In this document: one piece after another, positions 36,527-45,214 of the stretch
Position numbering within the stretch: the stretch's first letter is position 1
Layout: each line of letters begins with the position of its first letter
From: Halobaculum marinum
GTDB lineage: Archaea > Halobacteriota > Halobacteria > Halobacteriales > Haloferacaceae
Direction: 5' to 3'
Length of the DNA stretch: 64,000 nt
Assembly (NCBI RefSeq): GCF_029338555.1
Contig: NZ_CP119989.1
Span: 682,001-746,000, forward strand
Program-made: the position numbers and the translations under genes
The notes under the pieces: model-generated
Databases searched by the model: none
Told to the model about the DNA's origin: nothing
The model's input: the letters and a program-made list of their open reading frames with translations, nothing else

Positions 36527-36769
36527 TCAGCGGGCCCGCCGGCTCCCACCGGGCGGTGAGACGAACAGGCCGTACGCGACGACGAGCGCCGCCAGCGCCG
36601 ACCCGACGCCCGCGGCGGTCGGCGTCGGCAGCGACAGTCGCGTGCCGCCGACCGCGCCGGCGAACAGCAGCGCCGGCACGGCGGCCAACACGAGGTCGTA
36701 CTTCGACGGCGATCCGGCCCCCGGCGGAACCGGGGTGGTGTTGCGACTGGATGGTTCGCGCACGCTCAT
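36527..36769 (-). CDS. Small two-helix membrane protein
   Basis: An 80-residue protein: a polar 20-residue head, hydrophobic segments at about 27-41 and 54-70, and a basic tail GGSRRAR. An ATTTTACGG element about 36 bases upstream on the minus strand is a plausible promoter. High third-position GC supports coding. Function unknown. Confidence 0.6.
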   Translation of the reverse strand: MSVREPSSRNTTPVPPGAGSPSKYDLVLAAVPALLFAGAVGGTRLSLPTPTAAGVGSALAALVVAYGLFVSPPGGSRRAR

Positions 36770-36948
36770 CGTCTCTCACCACCGTAGAGATTCTGTTCGG
36801 TCCGTAAAATCCGTTACGGTCGAAATAATCGAGCGATGTGATACGTTGGATTCGCGTGCGACCGACGAGGGTGATTCGTGGCCACGAGGTCACGCACGCT
36901 GACGTCGCGATCGAGAAAAACCTCTGGAGGGCGCCGCGATCCGGAGCG

Positions 36949-38763
36949 CTACTTCCCCCAGAAGGGGTCGGTCTTGCGCCGCTTCTCGAGGTACGCTTTC
37001 AGCGCCTCGATCTCGTCGGCGCGGATCTCCGAGGCGAGTTCCTGTTCGAGGATCTTCGCGTGCTTCTCGGGGAGTTCGATCCACAGTTCGTCGCCCTCCT
37101 CGATCTGTCGACCCACCGTTGGGCCGTCGATGGCGACGGAGACGCGCTCGCCGGCCTGCGCTTTGTCCACGTCGTCGCCCTGGTGCTGGATGCCCGAGAG
37201 GGAGCCGACGCGCTTCGGTTCGCTCCCCTCGAACTTCGCCACGGGGCGGTTGTTCTGGACGGTGCCGGAGACGACCTCGACGCCGACGACGGCGGGGTCG
37301 TTCTGGCGGAACGTGTGGTCCTGGAGGATGCGGAAGCGCGCGGGCTTGGTGATCTTGTCGAGCACCGTCTCCTGCTGGGCGCGCTCCAACTCCTCGACGT
37401 ACTCGTCGTACTCCTCGACGAGTTGGTAGATCACGTCGTCGTCGAACAGTTTCACGCCGGTGCGGTCGAGCGCGTCCTCGGCGTCGGGGAGCACGTCGAC
37501 GTTGAACCCGAGGATCACCTGGTGTTTCTCCTCGTTGGCGGTCTGAGCGACGGTCACGTCGCGCGGGGCGATGTCGCCCACCTCCGCGCGGAGGATGGGC
37601 ACCTCGGCCTCCTCCAGCGCGTTCGCCATCGCCTCCAGCGATCCGAGGGTGTCGGCCTTGACGACGACGCCGTCCTCGGCGGTGTCGACTTCGATCTTGG
37701 CGAGTTCCTTGCGGACCTCCTCTTTCACCGCGTCCACGTCGTCGCCGCGGACGACGCGGACGGGCGCGCCGGACATCGCCTCGTCGAGGTCCGGCGCTGC
37801 GATCTTCACACCCGCCGCGGCGCGGACCTCGTCGACGCGCTCGAAGCGCTTCTCCGTCCGGATCTCGGCGTTGGGTCGCGGTTGGAGCAGCGCGCGCACC
37901 TCCGTGACGATGGGGTCGTCGCGACCGCCGACGACGATGGTGTCGCCCTCGCGAACGACGCCGTCGTACAGCACCACGTCCAGCGTCGCGCCGAAGCCGC
38001 GCTCGTCTTTCACTTCAAGCACCGTGCCGACGCCCGGGCCGGACACGTCGATGGACATCTCCTCCTTCATGTAGCGCTGGGAGAGGCCCATCAGGACGGT
38101 GAGGAGGTCCGGGATGCCCTCCATCGTCATCGCGGAGACGGGGACGACGCCGATGTTGGACTGGAAGTCCTGGACGCGCCAGTAGAAGTCCGCCGAGAAG
38201 CCCGCCGACGACAGGTCGCCGATCAGTTCGTACAGGTTCTCGTTGAGTCGGGAGGTCGCGCGCTCGGACTGCTTCTCCAGCGACTTCTGGATCGGCTCGC
38301 CTTCTTGCGGATTCCAGCCGGGCGTCGTGTCGATCTTGTTGGCGGCGACGACGAACGGCGTGCCGGTGCGCTTGAGGATGCTGATCGCCTCCTCGGTCTG
38401 GGGCTGGAAGCCGTCGTTCACGTCGACGACGAGCACCGCGATGTCGGCGAGCGCGCCGCCGCGCGAGCGCAGCGTCGAGAACGAGTGGTGGCCGGGCGTG
38501 TCGATGAACAGTAGGCCGGGGAGGTCGAAGTCGGTGGGGTCGACGAGCGCGCCCGCCATCTCGGAGATGGTCTCCAGCGGGACTGCCGTCGCGCCGATGT
38601 GCTGGGTGATGGCGCCGGCCTCGCCCTCTTGGACCGCAGAGCCGCGGATCCGGTCGAGCAGCGTCGTCTTCCCGTGGTCGACGTGGCCGAGCACCGCCAC
38701 GATGGGCGTGCGGAGGGCGCCGGGGTCGGCGGCGGACTCGGGGTCTGTGTTGGTGTCGGACAT
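36949..38763 (-). CDS. infB: Translation initiation factor IF-2 (aIF5B)
   Basis: A 604-residue GTPase that helps join ribosomal subunits and place initiator tRNA. G1 GHVDHGKT (26-33), G2 ITQHIGATAVP, G3 FIDTPGHHSFS, G4 VVAANKID; then the domain II/III core (LLQPRPNAEIRTEKRF) and the C-terminal IF2/5B barrel (ILQDHTFRQNDPAVVGVEV). Short N-terminus as in archaeal forms. A GGTGA ribosome-site match lies about eight bases before the ATG. Divergent from the PRC-barrel/nob1 pair. Confidence 0.97.
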   Translation of the reverse strand: MSDTNTDPESAADPGALRTPIVAVLGHVDHGKTTLLDRIRGSAVQEGEAGAITQHIGATAVPLETISEMAGALVDPTDFDLPGLLFIDTPGHHSFSTLRSRGGALADIAVLVVDVNDGFQPQTEEAISILKRTGTPFVVAANKIDTTPGWNPQEGEPIQKSLEKQSERATSRLNENLYELIGDLSSAGFSADFYWRVQDFQSNIGVVPVSAMTMEGIPDLLTVLMGLSQRYMKEEMSIDVSGPGVGTVLEVKDERGFGATLDVVLYDGVVREGDTIVVGGRDDPIVTEVRALLQPRPNAEIRTEKRFERVDEVRAAAGVKIAAPDLDEAMSGAPVRVVRGDDVDAVKEEVRKELAKIEVDTAEDGVVVKADTLGSLEAMANALEEAEVPILRAEVGDIAPRDVTVAQTANEEKHQVILGFNVDVLPDAEDALDRTGVKLFDDDVIYQLVEEYDEYVEELERAQQETVLDKITKPARFRILQDHTFRQNDPAVVGVEVVSGTVQNNRPVAKFEGSEPKRVGSLSGIQHQGDDVDKAQAGERVSVAIDGPTVGRQIEEGDELWIELPEKHAKILEQELASEIRADEIEALKAYLEKRRKTDPFWGK

Positions 38764-38910
38764 GGAATATTCACCGAGAGAAGGTCTCTTGTCCGAGTTG
38801 AACCGGGGGCCGAAGTTACCTGTTTCGACTCACCGAGACAGACAGCGGACGGCGCCCGTCACCCGTGCCGGCCCCGCCGGCGTGTGCCCCGCGTCCGACG
38901 CAGCGTGGCG

Positions 38911-38916
38911 TTTATA
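38911..38916 (+). promoter_or_regulatory. TATA box of the PRC-barrel/nob1 pair
   Basis: TTTATA, 25-30 bases before the ATG at 38941; leaderless spacing and a near-consensus match. Confidence 0.8.
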
Positions 38917-38940
38917 GCCGTCGCGTCAGTGAGCGACGGT

Positions 38941-39186
38941 ATGGCAGACATCCTCGCCGAGAACCTCTCGGGCAAGGCCGTCATGGGCTCCGACGGCACC
39001 GAGTTGGGTATGCTGTACAACATCACGATGGACCTGAAGACGGGCTCGCTGTCGGACCTGCTCGTCACGCCGAACGAGGAACTCGCACCGGCGCAGGTGC
39101 CGTTCGACCGCGACGAGTCCGGGCGCTTCCACGTGCCGGTCTCGAGCGTGCAGGCCGTGAAGGACTACATCGTCGTCCGCACGTAA
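38941..39186 (+). CDS. PRC-barrel domain protein
   Basis: An 81-residue protein made of one PRC-barrel-like beta domain: ILAENLSGKAVMGSDGTELGMLYNITMDL, then LLVTPNEELAPAQVPF and VPVSSVQAVKDYIVV. The same family includes the C-terminal domain of the ribosome-maturation factor RimM. Its stop overlaps the nob1 start (TAATG), so the two are translationally coupled; together with infB opposite, this suggests a ribosome-related role, which is inference. Confidence 0.9.
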   Translation: MADILAENLSGKAVMGSDGTELGMLYNITMDLKTGSLSDLLVTPNEELAPAQVPFDRDESGRFHVPVSSVQAVKDYIVVRT

Positions 39187-39644
39187 TGGAAGTCCTCGAC
39201 TCATCGGCGTTCATCCACGGCTACGACAGCGACGAGCAGACGGCCTCCATCCCCGCGGTGCAGGCGGAACTCACCGGCGAGACCGCCCTCCGCTTCGACG
39301 CCGAGGAGGGTGCCGGGATGCACATCCACGTCCCCGGCGAGGGCGCACTCGGGCGCGTCCGTCGCGCCGCCGAGGAGACGGGTGACGCCGCGGAGCTGTC
39401 GGACACCGACCTCCGCCTGCTGGCGGCGGCGTTCGAACTCGACGCGACGCTCGTCACCGACGACTACGCCATGCAGAACGTCGCCGAGCGCATGGACGTG
39501 CGGGTGCGCGTCATCGCGCGCGACGGGATCAGCGAAGAGATCGAGTGGCGCTTCCAGTGTTCTGGCTGCGGGCGCACGTTCGACGAGAACCGCGACCGCT
39601 GCCCCATCTGCGGCAGCGACCTCTCGCGCAAGAACCCGACGTAA
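39186..39644 (+). CDS. nob1: NOB1-family rRNA maturation endonuclease
   Basis: A 152-residue protein: PIN nuclease domain (EVLDSSAFIHGY with the first acidic residue; LSDTDLRLLAAAFEL; LVTDDYAMQNVA) and a C-terminal zinc ribbon with Cys pairs in FQCSGCGRTF and RCPICGSDL. NOB1 trims the 3' end of 16S-type rRNA precursor. The ATG overlaps the PRC-barrel stop by one base. Confidence 0.93.
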   Translation: MEVLDSSAFIHGYDSDEQTASIPAVQAELTGETALRFDAEEGAGMHIHVPGEGALGRVRRAAEETGDAAELSDTDLRLLAAAFELDATLVTDDYAMQNVAERMDVRVRVIARDGISEEIEWRFQCSGCGRTFDENRDRCPICGSDLSRKNPT

Positions 39645-39740
39645 CCGGCGTCGACCTGGCTCCGGTTCGCATCGCAGTCACGCGGTTTTCTCCACCTCGA
39701 TCCGTACGCGGCGCCACGGGAGGCACCCGCCGACCGCCGC

Positions 39741-40484
39741 TCAGACCGCGCCGGTCGCCGAGAGGTACTGGACGGCGAACTGGGTCGCGTTGTACGCGCC
39801 GTGGACGACGACGGGGACGACGAGGTTGTCGGTGTACTCGTACATCGCGCCCAACCCCACGCCCAGCAGCGCGGCGACCGCGACGTACACGAGCCGCTGG
39901 GTCGGCGTCCCGGCGCCGGCGAGGTAGTGCAACAACCCGAACAGTAGCGACGCGCCGGCGATCGCACCGGCGGGCCCCAGTGCCCGGCGCAACTCCCCCT
40001 GGACGACGCCGCGAAAGAGGATCTCCTCGCCGACCGCGACGGTGAGGAACGACAGCGGGATCATCAACAGGAAGTAGCTCGGCGGATTCTCCAGCGCCCG
40101 GTTCGTGCTCGGCGTCAGTCCAGCCGTCGCGAACGCGTAGAGGATCGCGTAGCCGGCGGCGATCAGTCCGACGGAGCCGACGAGGACCACGACCGCGTCG
40201 CGGGCGGTCGGCCGGCGAACCCGCAGGATGTCGAGGTCGCCGGCGTAAAACAGGAACGCCAGCCCCGCCACGGCGAAGCCGGCGACGTTGCCGACGGTGA
40301 CGAACGCGGCCCCTACCGCCGAGTTCGCGCCGAATCCCAACGCCTGCGCGAGCCACTCGAACGCCGGCACCAGCGCCGACGCGGCGACGAGGCCGGCGAC
40401 GATGGCGAGGACGGCCTGCGCGACACGGATCGCGACCTCGCGCCCCTCGACGGTCCCCTCGGGGGGACCGAGTTCGACGTTCAC
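39741..40484 (-). CDS. CPBP-family intramembrane metalloprotease
   Basis: A 247-residue protein with about seven membrane segments. The CPBP (CAAX/bacteriocin-processing) motifs are present: VGEEILFRGVVQGEL (Glu-Glu...Arg), LLFGLLHYLAG (His) and VVPVVVHGAYNATQ (His/Asn). Related enzymes cut membrane or prenylated proteins. It starts with GTG at 40484, one base from the pgi stop, so it is the second gene of a pgi operon; a functional link is not apparent. Confidence 0.87.
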   Translation of the reverse strand: MNVELGPPEGTVEGREVAIRVAQAVLAIVAGLVAASALVPAFEWLAQALGFGANSAVGAAFVTVGNVAGFAVAGLAFLFYAGDLDILRVRRPTARDAVVVLVGSVGLIAAGYAILYAFATAGLTPSTNRALENPPSYFLLMIPLSFLTVAVGEEILFRGVVQGELRRALGPAGAIAGASLLFGLLHYLAGAGTPTQRLVYVAVAALLGVGLGAMYEYTDNLVVPVVVHGAYNATQFAVQYLSATGAV

Positions 40485-40485
40485 T

Positions 40486-41769
40486 TCACTCCACCTCCAG
40501 CCGTCGCTTGTCGCTCACGGCGTCGGCCTCGGCGAAGTCGCCGCCGCCGAGCAGGCCGCGGGCGGCCTTCTTCCCCCACTCGACCGCCGGTTGCGTGAAC
40601 GTCGAGACCCCCGCGAGCTCCCCGTAGAGGACGCACGCCGCCTCCATGCCGTACAGCAACTCGCCGACTCCGTGCTCGTCGACGCGGTCGAGTTCGATCC
40701 GGACGTTCTCGCGCCCGGCGGCCGCGAGACTCGCCTCCGTCGCGCGGAACTCGGCGTCGAGCAGGTCGCCGAGCGACGAGCCACCGAGGTACGACAGTCC
40801 TTCCAAGTCGGTCTCGGGGATGGCGAGATCGTCGGCCTCGCGGGGGCGGACGAGCGTGACGAGTTTGTCGGCGGGCCCGGCGCGGTACAACTGCAACTGA
40901 CTGTGCTGGTCCGTCGCGCCGAGCGCCCGGGCCGGCGTCTGCCCCTGTCCCTCCTTGCCGAGCGACTCCGCCCACAGTTGGGCGAACCACTCCGCGAACC
41001 GGTCGAGCGACTCGGCGTACGGCATCATCGCGTTCGTCGTCGCGCCACGTTCTGCGAGCGCGTAGGTCGTCGCGCCGTAAGCGTAGGCGGGCGACTCGAA
41101 CAGCGACCCCGCGAGGCGGTCGGCTTCCGCCGCCGCGCCCGAGAGCAGCGCGTCGAGGTCGACGCCCGCCAACTCCGCGGCGAACAGCCCAACGGTCGAC
41201 AGTGCCGAGAAGCGCCCGGGGACGCCGTCGGGCACGTCCAGCGCGGGCAGGTCGTGCTGGTCGGCCATTGCCCGGAGGTTGCCCGCCTCGCCGGTCGTGA
41301 CGACGGTGCGCTCGGTCCAGTCGACGCCCGCGCGCTCCATCGCCTCGCGGACGACGAGGAAGTTCGACAGCGTCTCGGCGGTCGTGCCCGACCGCGAGAC
41401 GACGTTCACCACGGTGGAGGAGAGGTCCACGTCCGCGAGGATCCGGTCGACCCAGACGGGGTCGACGTTGTCGAGGTAGCGACAGTCGACGCCGCTCCCG
41501 AGCGCGTCCGTGAGCGTCGCCGCGCCCAACGCGCTGCCGCCGATGCCGACGGTGAGGAGGTGGTCGGGGTCGAAGCCGGCGGCGGCCGCGCGGATCGGTT
41601 CGGGGTCGCACGTCTCGGGGAGGTTCAACGCGGCGTAGCCGTGCTCGCTGTCGGCGCGCCCGCGTTCGATCCGGTCGTGGGCGTCGGCGACGCGGTCGTC
41701 GAGGGCGTCGAGGTCCTCGCGCGTGAGTCCCAAGTCGCCGTCGAGTGCGTTGCCGATGTCGACGTTCAT
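40486..41769 (-). CDS. pgi: Glucose-6-phosphate isomerase
   Basis: A 427-residue phosphoglucose isomerase linking glucose-6-phosphate and fructose-6-phosphate. Blocks: TVGIGGSALGAATL, the phosphosugar loop VVSRSGTTAETLSNFL, AYAYGATTYAL, GQTPARALGATDQHSQLQLY (His), and VSTFTQPAVEWGKKAARGLL (Lys). Start at the ATG at 41769, where the family N-terminus begins; the longer frame upstream is not similar. Operon with the CPBP gene. It would connect fructose released by the GH68/GH32 patch to central metabolism, though it is not part of that patch. Confidence 0.95.
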   Translation of the reverse strand: MNVDIGNALDGDLGLTREDLDALDDRVADAHDRIERGRADSEHGYAALNLPETCDPEPIRAAAAGFDPDHLLTVGIGGSALGAATLTDALGSGVDCRYLDNVDPVWVDRILADVDLSSTVVNVVSRSGTTAETLSNFLVVREAMERAGVDWTERTVVTTGEAGNLRAMADQHDLPALDVPDGVPGRFSALSTVGLFAAELAGVDLDALLSGAAAEADRLAGSLFESPAYAYGATTYALAERGATTNAMMPYAESLDRFAEWFAQLWAESLGKEGQGQTPARALGATDQHSQLQLYRAGPADKLVTLVRPREADDLAIPETDLEGLSYLGGSSLGDLLDAEFRATEASLAAAGRENVRIELDRVDEHGVGELLYGMEAACVLYGELAGVSTFTQPAVEWGKKAARGLLGGGDFAEADAVSDKRRLEVE

Positions 41770-41881
41770 GTGGGAATCCCCGGCCCCCGCCGGCAAAACC
41801 CTGCCGTCCGTTCCGGCGGCGCGTCCCCGCGGCGCGTTCCCGCGGCGCCGTCGTCCGCCGCGCTGGTCGGCGGACGGGGCG

Positions 41882-41887
41882 CTTAAC
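41882..41887 (+). promoter_or_regulatory. TATA element of the gene at 41912
   Basis: CTTAAC, 25-30 bases before the ATG at 41912, leaderless spacing. Confidence 0.55.
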
Positions 41888-41911
41888 ACCGCCGCGTCCC
41901 AACCACGGTCG

Positions 41912-42421
41912 ATGACCGACGGCGAGGCGCCGCCCGACGCGGCGGCCGCGACCGGACCGGGTGCGTCGACGGACGACGAGGGGTACCGCGGGGTGTTCGG
42001 CGCGTTCCCGTACGCCTTCCGAGCGACCGACTCGCTGGCGTTCAAGTCGTACGTCGTCCTCGGCGGGCTTTCGGCGCTCCTGCTCACGGTCCTGTTCGGC
42101 CTCGCGCTCGTGACGCTGTTCGGCGCGACCGCACAGGCGCGCTTCTCCATCGTCCGGGCGTTCTACGTGTTGGTCGGCCTCGGCGCCGTCGGCCCGACCA
42201 TCGTCCCCGTGCTGTTGGTCGCGCGCTCGCGCCGCCGCGGGGAGACGCGCCGCCGTGGCTACGACCTCGGCCTCGCGCTCGCGGGCTACCTGTTCCTCGC
42301 GTCGCTGTACGTCGGCGCGGCGGTCGGCGCCGAGGCGACGCCGCTCCCGCCGGTCGCCGGCCTCGCCTTCCCCGCCGCGGGCGGACTTCTGATCGCCGCC
42401 GCGCACTACCTCCGTCGCTGA
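41912..42421 (+). CDS. Membrane protein of unknown function, about four helices
   Basis: A 169-residue protein. A disordered acidic head (1-25) is followed by four hydrophobic segments (about 45-68, 80-102, 115-137, 143-165) separated by a basic RSRRRGETRRRG loop, which should face the cytoplasm. The segment GVFGAFPYAFRATDSLAFKSY before helix 1 may be amphipathic. No family is recognised. Divergent from pgi. Confidence 0.7.
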   Translation: MTDGEAPPDAAAATGPGASTDDEGYRGVFGAFPYAFRATDSLAFKSYVVLGGLSALLLTVLFGLALVTLFGATAQARFSIVRAFYVLVGLGAVGPTIVPVLLVARSRRRGETRRRGYDLGLALAGYLFLASLYVGAAVGAEATPLPPVAGLAFPAAGGLLIAAAHYLRR

Positions 42422-42437
42422 CGCGTCGGGCCGTCGT

Positions 42438-42618
42438 TCGGTCGCTCACTTCGTTCGTCCGGCAGCTACACCGCGATTGGCGGCTGGTCGAGCCGCTCGG
42501 TCGCTCACTTCGTTCCTCCTCGTCATCTGTTGGCGGCTCGGGCGACGCTCCCTCGCGTCGCTCGGTCGCGTCCACCTCGCCGCCGGTGGGTCGAGCCGCT
42601 CGGTCGCTCACTTCGTTC
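42438..42618. repeat. Extragenic repeat cluster with shared core
   Basis: TCGGTCGCTCACTTCGTTC occurs three times (42438-42456, 42497-42515, 42600-42618). A longer 30-bp version starting GGTCGAGCCGCTCGG is exact at 42486-42515 and 42589-42618. Between them are GGCGGCTCGG (about 42532-42541) and ACCTCGCCGCCGGT (about 42574-42587), the core also found at 9.4, 14.7 and 53.8 kb. Located between two genes in the same direction; no protein is supported. Confidence 0.8.
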
Positions 42619-42678
42619 GCTCCCTCGCGGCTCGCACGTCACGAAACCCGGAAAAGCCCAGACTACCTACCGGGGGGC

Positions 42679-43239
42679 ATGACCGACCGAGACCCCGACG
42701 ACTCCGAACTCGACGCCATCCGCGACGCGCTGGCGTCAGCGACCGACGACGCCGGCCCCGCCGACGCCGCCGACGGCGAGAAAGACGCGGCGTTCCTCGT
42801 CACGCACGCCGACGACGACTCCGCCGTCCTGCGCGACGTCACCTCCGGACAGGTCCACGCGCTCTCCTCGAACCCCGGCGTCGAGGAGGGTGAAGCCGTC
42901 GAGGGTGTCGTTGCGCCCGACCCGCCGATGAACGTCTCGTGGCAGCTCGTCGAGGTCCACGAGCGCCGCTTCATCGCCGTCGAGGAGAGCGACGAGTCGC
43001 CGACACAGCAGTCGCTCGACATCGCGGCCGACCAACCGGTCGGCGACCTCACGCGCGTCGAACGCGCCGGCACCGGCGAACTCCACGTCGTCTCGGTTCC
43101 AGAGGCCGACACCGCCGACGCCGTCGCTGACGTGCTCGCCGACGCCGAGACTGCCCGGGCACGCGCGACTCGCCTCGGCGTGAACCGCATCGAGGTCCGC
43201 TCGGCGCCGGGCGTGGTCGTGATCCGGTACATGCCCTGA
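42679..43239 (+). CDS. Conserved haloarchaeal protein (DUF5812 type)
   Basis: A 186-residue soluble protein. After a 35-residue acidic head it has FLVTHADDDSAVLRDVTSGQ, VHALSSNPGVEEGEAVEG, PPMNVSWQLVEVHERR, DIAADQPVGDLTRVERAGTG and a C-terminal NRIEVRSAPGVVVIRYMP. I recognise the haloarchaeal family DUF5812; the first half resembles a small OB/beta-barrel. Function unknown. Start at the ATG at 42679. Confidence 0.85.
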   Translation: MTDRDPDDSELDAIRDALASATDDAGPADAADGEKDAAFLVTHADDDSAVLRDVTSGQVHALSSNPGVEEGEAVEGVVAPDPPMNVSWQLVEVHERRFIAVEESDESPTQQSLDIAADQPVGDLTRVERAGTGELHVVSVPEADTADAVADVLADAETARARATRLGVNRIEVRSAPGVVVIRYMP

Positions 43240-43669
43240 CCCCGAATCTGTCGAATTCCACACTTTCGTCTCTTCTCGGAGCCGTCTACCCGATTTACGC
43301 TGTCGAGGCGTATTCCACTCATAAACCCTCTACTGCGATACGAAAACGCGCGAGCACAGCGATTCAGCGGTTCCCTCGTTCCAGTCTGAACGGCGTGCTC
43401 GTGGCCGCTCACTGCCGATCTCACAGGATATCCAGAATCGAGCCGACGCGACGCTCCTCCACCGGTGCACTGCCACGATTCGTCGTCTGGGCGACCGACC
43501 CGATTTCCTCGCCGCTCAACAGTCGGCGTCGCTGGTGGTTCGGTTCTCGACCCGCTACTATGCTGCTAATCACGTCCTCACGTGCGCGCGAAATTGGAAG
43601 AAACGGCCCCGACTCAAGACCACTCACCTCCCGACGCATCCGGTCGGCTGGGGGCGGGCCGTTTCCAGA
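43240..43669. other. 430-base AT-richer stretch without a supported gene
   Basis: Third-position and overall GC drop here compared with the flanks. A 72-codon frame on the minus strand (43421-43639) ends with GSAPVEERRVGSILDIL and could be a gene remnant, but it matches nothing I know. Short AT tracts (CACTCATAAACC near 43318, GCTACTATGCTGCTAATC near 43555) look promoter-like. Possible degraded transferred DNA. Confidence 0.4.
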
Positions 43670-43981
43670 CTACTCGGTGGGACCGCCGGCGGACTGGACG
43701 CGCCACCCGCCTTCGACCCGGCCGGAGCGCTCGACGAGTTCGATCGCGGTGTCGTCGCCGACCCGACTGCCGCCCTCGACGACCTCGACCCGGAAGGTGA
43801 GGTCCAGCGAGTCCCCACAACAGCCCACGTCGACGAACTCCTCGCGCTCGTCGCCGACGTGTGGTTCGTCGAGCATCCGCCGCAGGTAGTTCCGGTAGCG
43901 ATCGGTATCGATCTGGTCGCGGCCCCACTCGCTCAGGCCGTCCGGGAACGACAACACCACACGCGACGCGTCACGGCTCAT
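43670..43981 (-). CDS. Small conserved haloarchaeal protein of unknown function
   Basis: A 103-residue acidic protein from the ATG at 43981: RVVLSFPDGLSEWGRDQIDT, RNYLRRMLDEPHVG, FVDVGCCGDSLDLTFRVEVV and VGDDTAIELVERSGR. The CCGDS segment carries the only two cysteines and could bind metal or iron-sulphur. The frame extends upstream but that part looks non-coding. I recall similar haloarchaeal proteins without known function. Confidence 0.72.
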   Translation of the reverse strand: MSRDASRVVLSFPDGLSEWGRDQIDTDRYRNYLRRMLDEPHVGDEREEFVDVGCCGDSLDLTFRVEVVEGGSRVGDDTAIELVERSGRVEGGWRVQSAGGPTE

Positions 43982-44335
43982 GTGCGGTCGTACGGGACGA
44001 GGCACCATCGGCCTGTCGCCGCCGTGTCCAGCGCTCGCACGAACGATGCGAGCCGAGTGCGCCGACTCGTCGGAGGAGTGTGATCGCCCGATTGGGCGGA
44101 TTCTATATAGCGGCCTGGCATTTATTGTCGTCTGGATCCGCAGGTCGTGGAGTCCGTGCGCGCCCCGCGGCGATCCGGCTGTGGTCGCCGAGTCCTCGTC
44201 TCTGGGGCTGCCAATCTGCACGTGGCTCTCGACCGAGACGACGGCCGGCTCCGCCGTCTTCAGTGCGGAGAGTGGCTGAAACGGCGATAGTCGTGAAGAA
44301 GAAGGCTTATTCGGCGCGCGGGGGGAGCGGCACGC
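43982..44335. other. 354-base divergent intergenic region with promoter-like elements
   Basis: No gene is supported. A self-complementary CTATATAG at 44103-44110 could serve the minus-strand gene ending at 43670, with the inverted repeat CGCCC-GATT-GGGCG (44085-44098) lying between it and the predicted transcript start, an operator-like place. The right end holds the secF promoter. Confidence 0.45.
44306..44311 (+). promoter_or_regulatory. TATA element of secF-secD
   Basis: CTTATT, 25-30 bases before the secF ATG at 44336. Confidence 0.55.
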
Positions 44336-45214
44336 ATGGTTCGATTCGAGGTACCGGAAGTCGATTACACCCGGTACAGCAACCGGCAACTCGCGGCGGT
44401 TCCGCTCGCGGTGTTGGCCGTGGCCCTCCTCGTCATCGGCGGGTTCTACGCGGCGACCGGCGCGCCGGTCGACCCGGGACTGGACTTCACCGGCGGGACG
44501 GAGCTCCGACTCGGCGTCGACGCGCCGAGTGACGCACAGGCACGCGACCAGATCGATTCGGCGTTCGCCTCGACGCCGGACTCGATCCAGCGTATCCAGG
44601 GAGAGAACGTGTACGTCGTCACCTTCGAGGCGTCGGAGGCGACCGCCGGCGACCTGGAGGCGCAGGCCGACGACGCCGGCTTCACCGTCCGGTCGGTCGA
44701 CTCGGTGTCCGCGTCGTTCGGCTCGGGCACCCAGACGCAGGCGCTGTTAGGCGTCGCTGCGGCGTTCGTCGGGATGGCGGCGCTGGTGTTCGCGATGTTC
44801 CGGACGTTCGTGCCGAGCATCGCCGTCGTCGTCTCTGCGTTCTCCGACATCGTGATCCCGGTGGCGCTGATGAACCTGCTCGGGATCGAACTCACGCTCG
44901 GGACGGTCGCGGCGCTGTTGATGCTCATCGGGTACTCCGTGGACTCGGACATCCTGCTGAACAACCACATCCTCCGTCGGTCGGGTGACTTCTACGAGTC
45001 CACCCACCGCGCGATGCGCACCGGCGTGACGATGACGCTCACGTCGCTGGCGGCGATGGCCGTGATGGCCTTGGTCGCCACGCTGTTCGGCATCGGCCTC
45101 CTGTCGAGCATCGGGATCATCCTGGTGTTCGGGCTGGCGGCGGACCTGATGAACACGTACCTGCTGAACGTGTCGCTGCTTCGCTGGTACAAGTACGAGG
45201 GGGTGGCCCGATGA
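44336..45214 (+). CDS. secF: Protein-export membrane protein SecF
   Basis: A 292-residue SecF with six membrane segments (one near residues 20-42, five in the C-terminal half). The external loop starts with the family motif GLDFTGGTELRLGV; the later GYSVDSDILLNNHILRR and FGLAADLMNTYLLNVSLLRWY are standard. SecDF uses ion gradients to help SecYEG export. As in archaea, secF precedes secD, with a four-base overlap. Confidence 0.96.
   Translation: MVRFEVPEVDYTRYSNRQLAAVPLAVLAVALLVIGGFYAATGAPVDPGLDFTGGTELRLGVDAPSDAQARDQIDSAFASTPDSIQRIQGENVYVVTFEASEATAGDLEAQADDAGFTVRSVDSVSASFGSGTQTQALLGVAAAFVGMAALVFAMFRTFVPSIAVVVSAFSDIVIPVALMNLLGIELTLGTVAALLMLIGYSVDSDILLNNHILRRSGDFYESTHRAMRTGVTMTLTSLAAMAVMALVATLFGIGLLSSIGIILVFGLAADLMNTYLLNVSLLRWYKYEGVAR

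Noticed and set aside
43980-44279. 100-codon plus-strand frame before secF
   Set aside because: Mixed third-position composition, many Cys/Ser, no family pattern, and it would start antisense to the promoter of the small gene ending at 43670.
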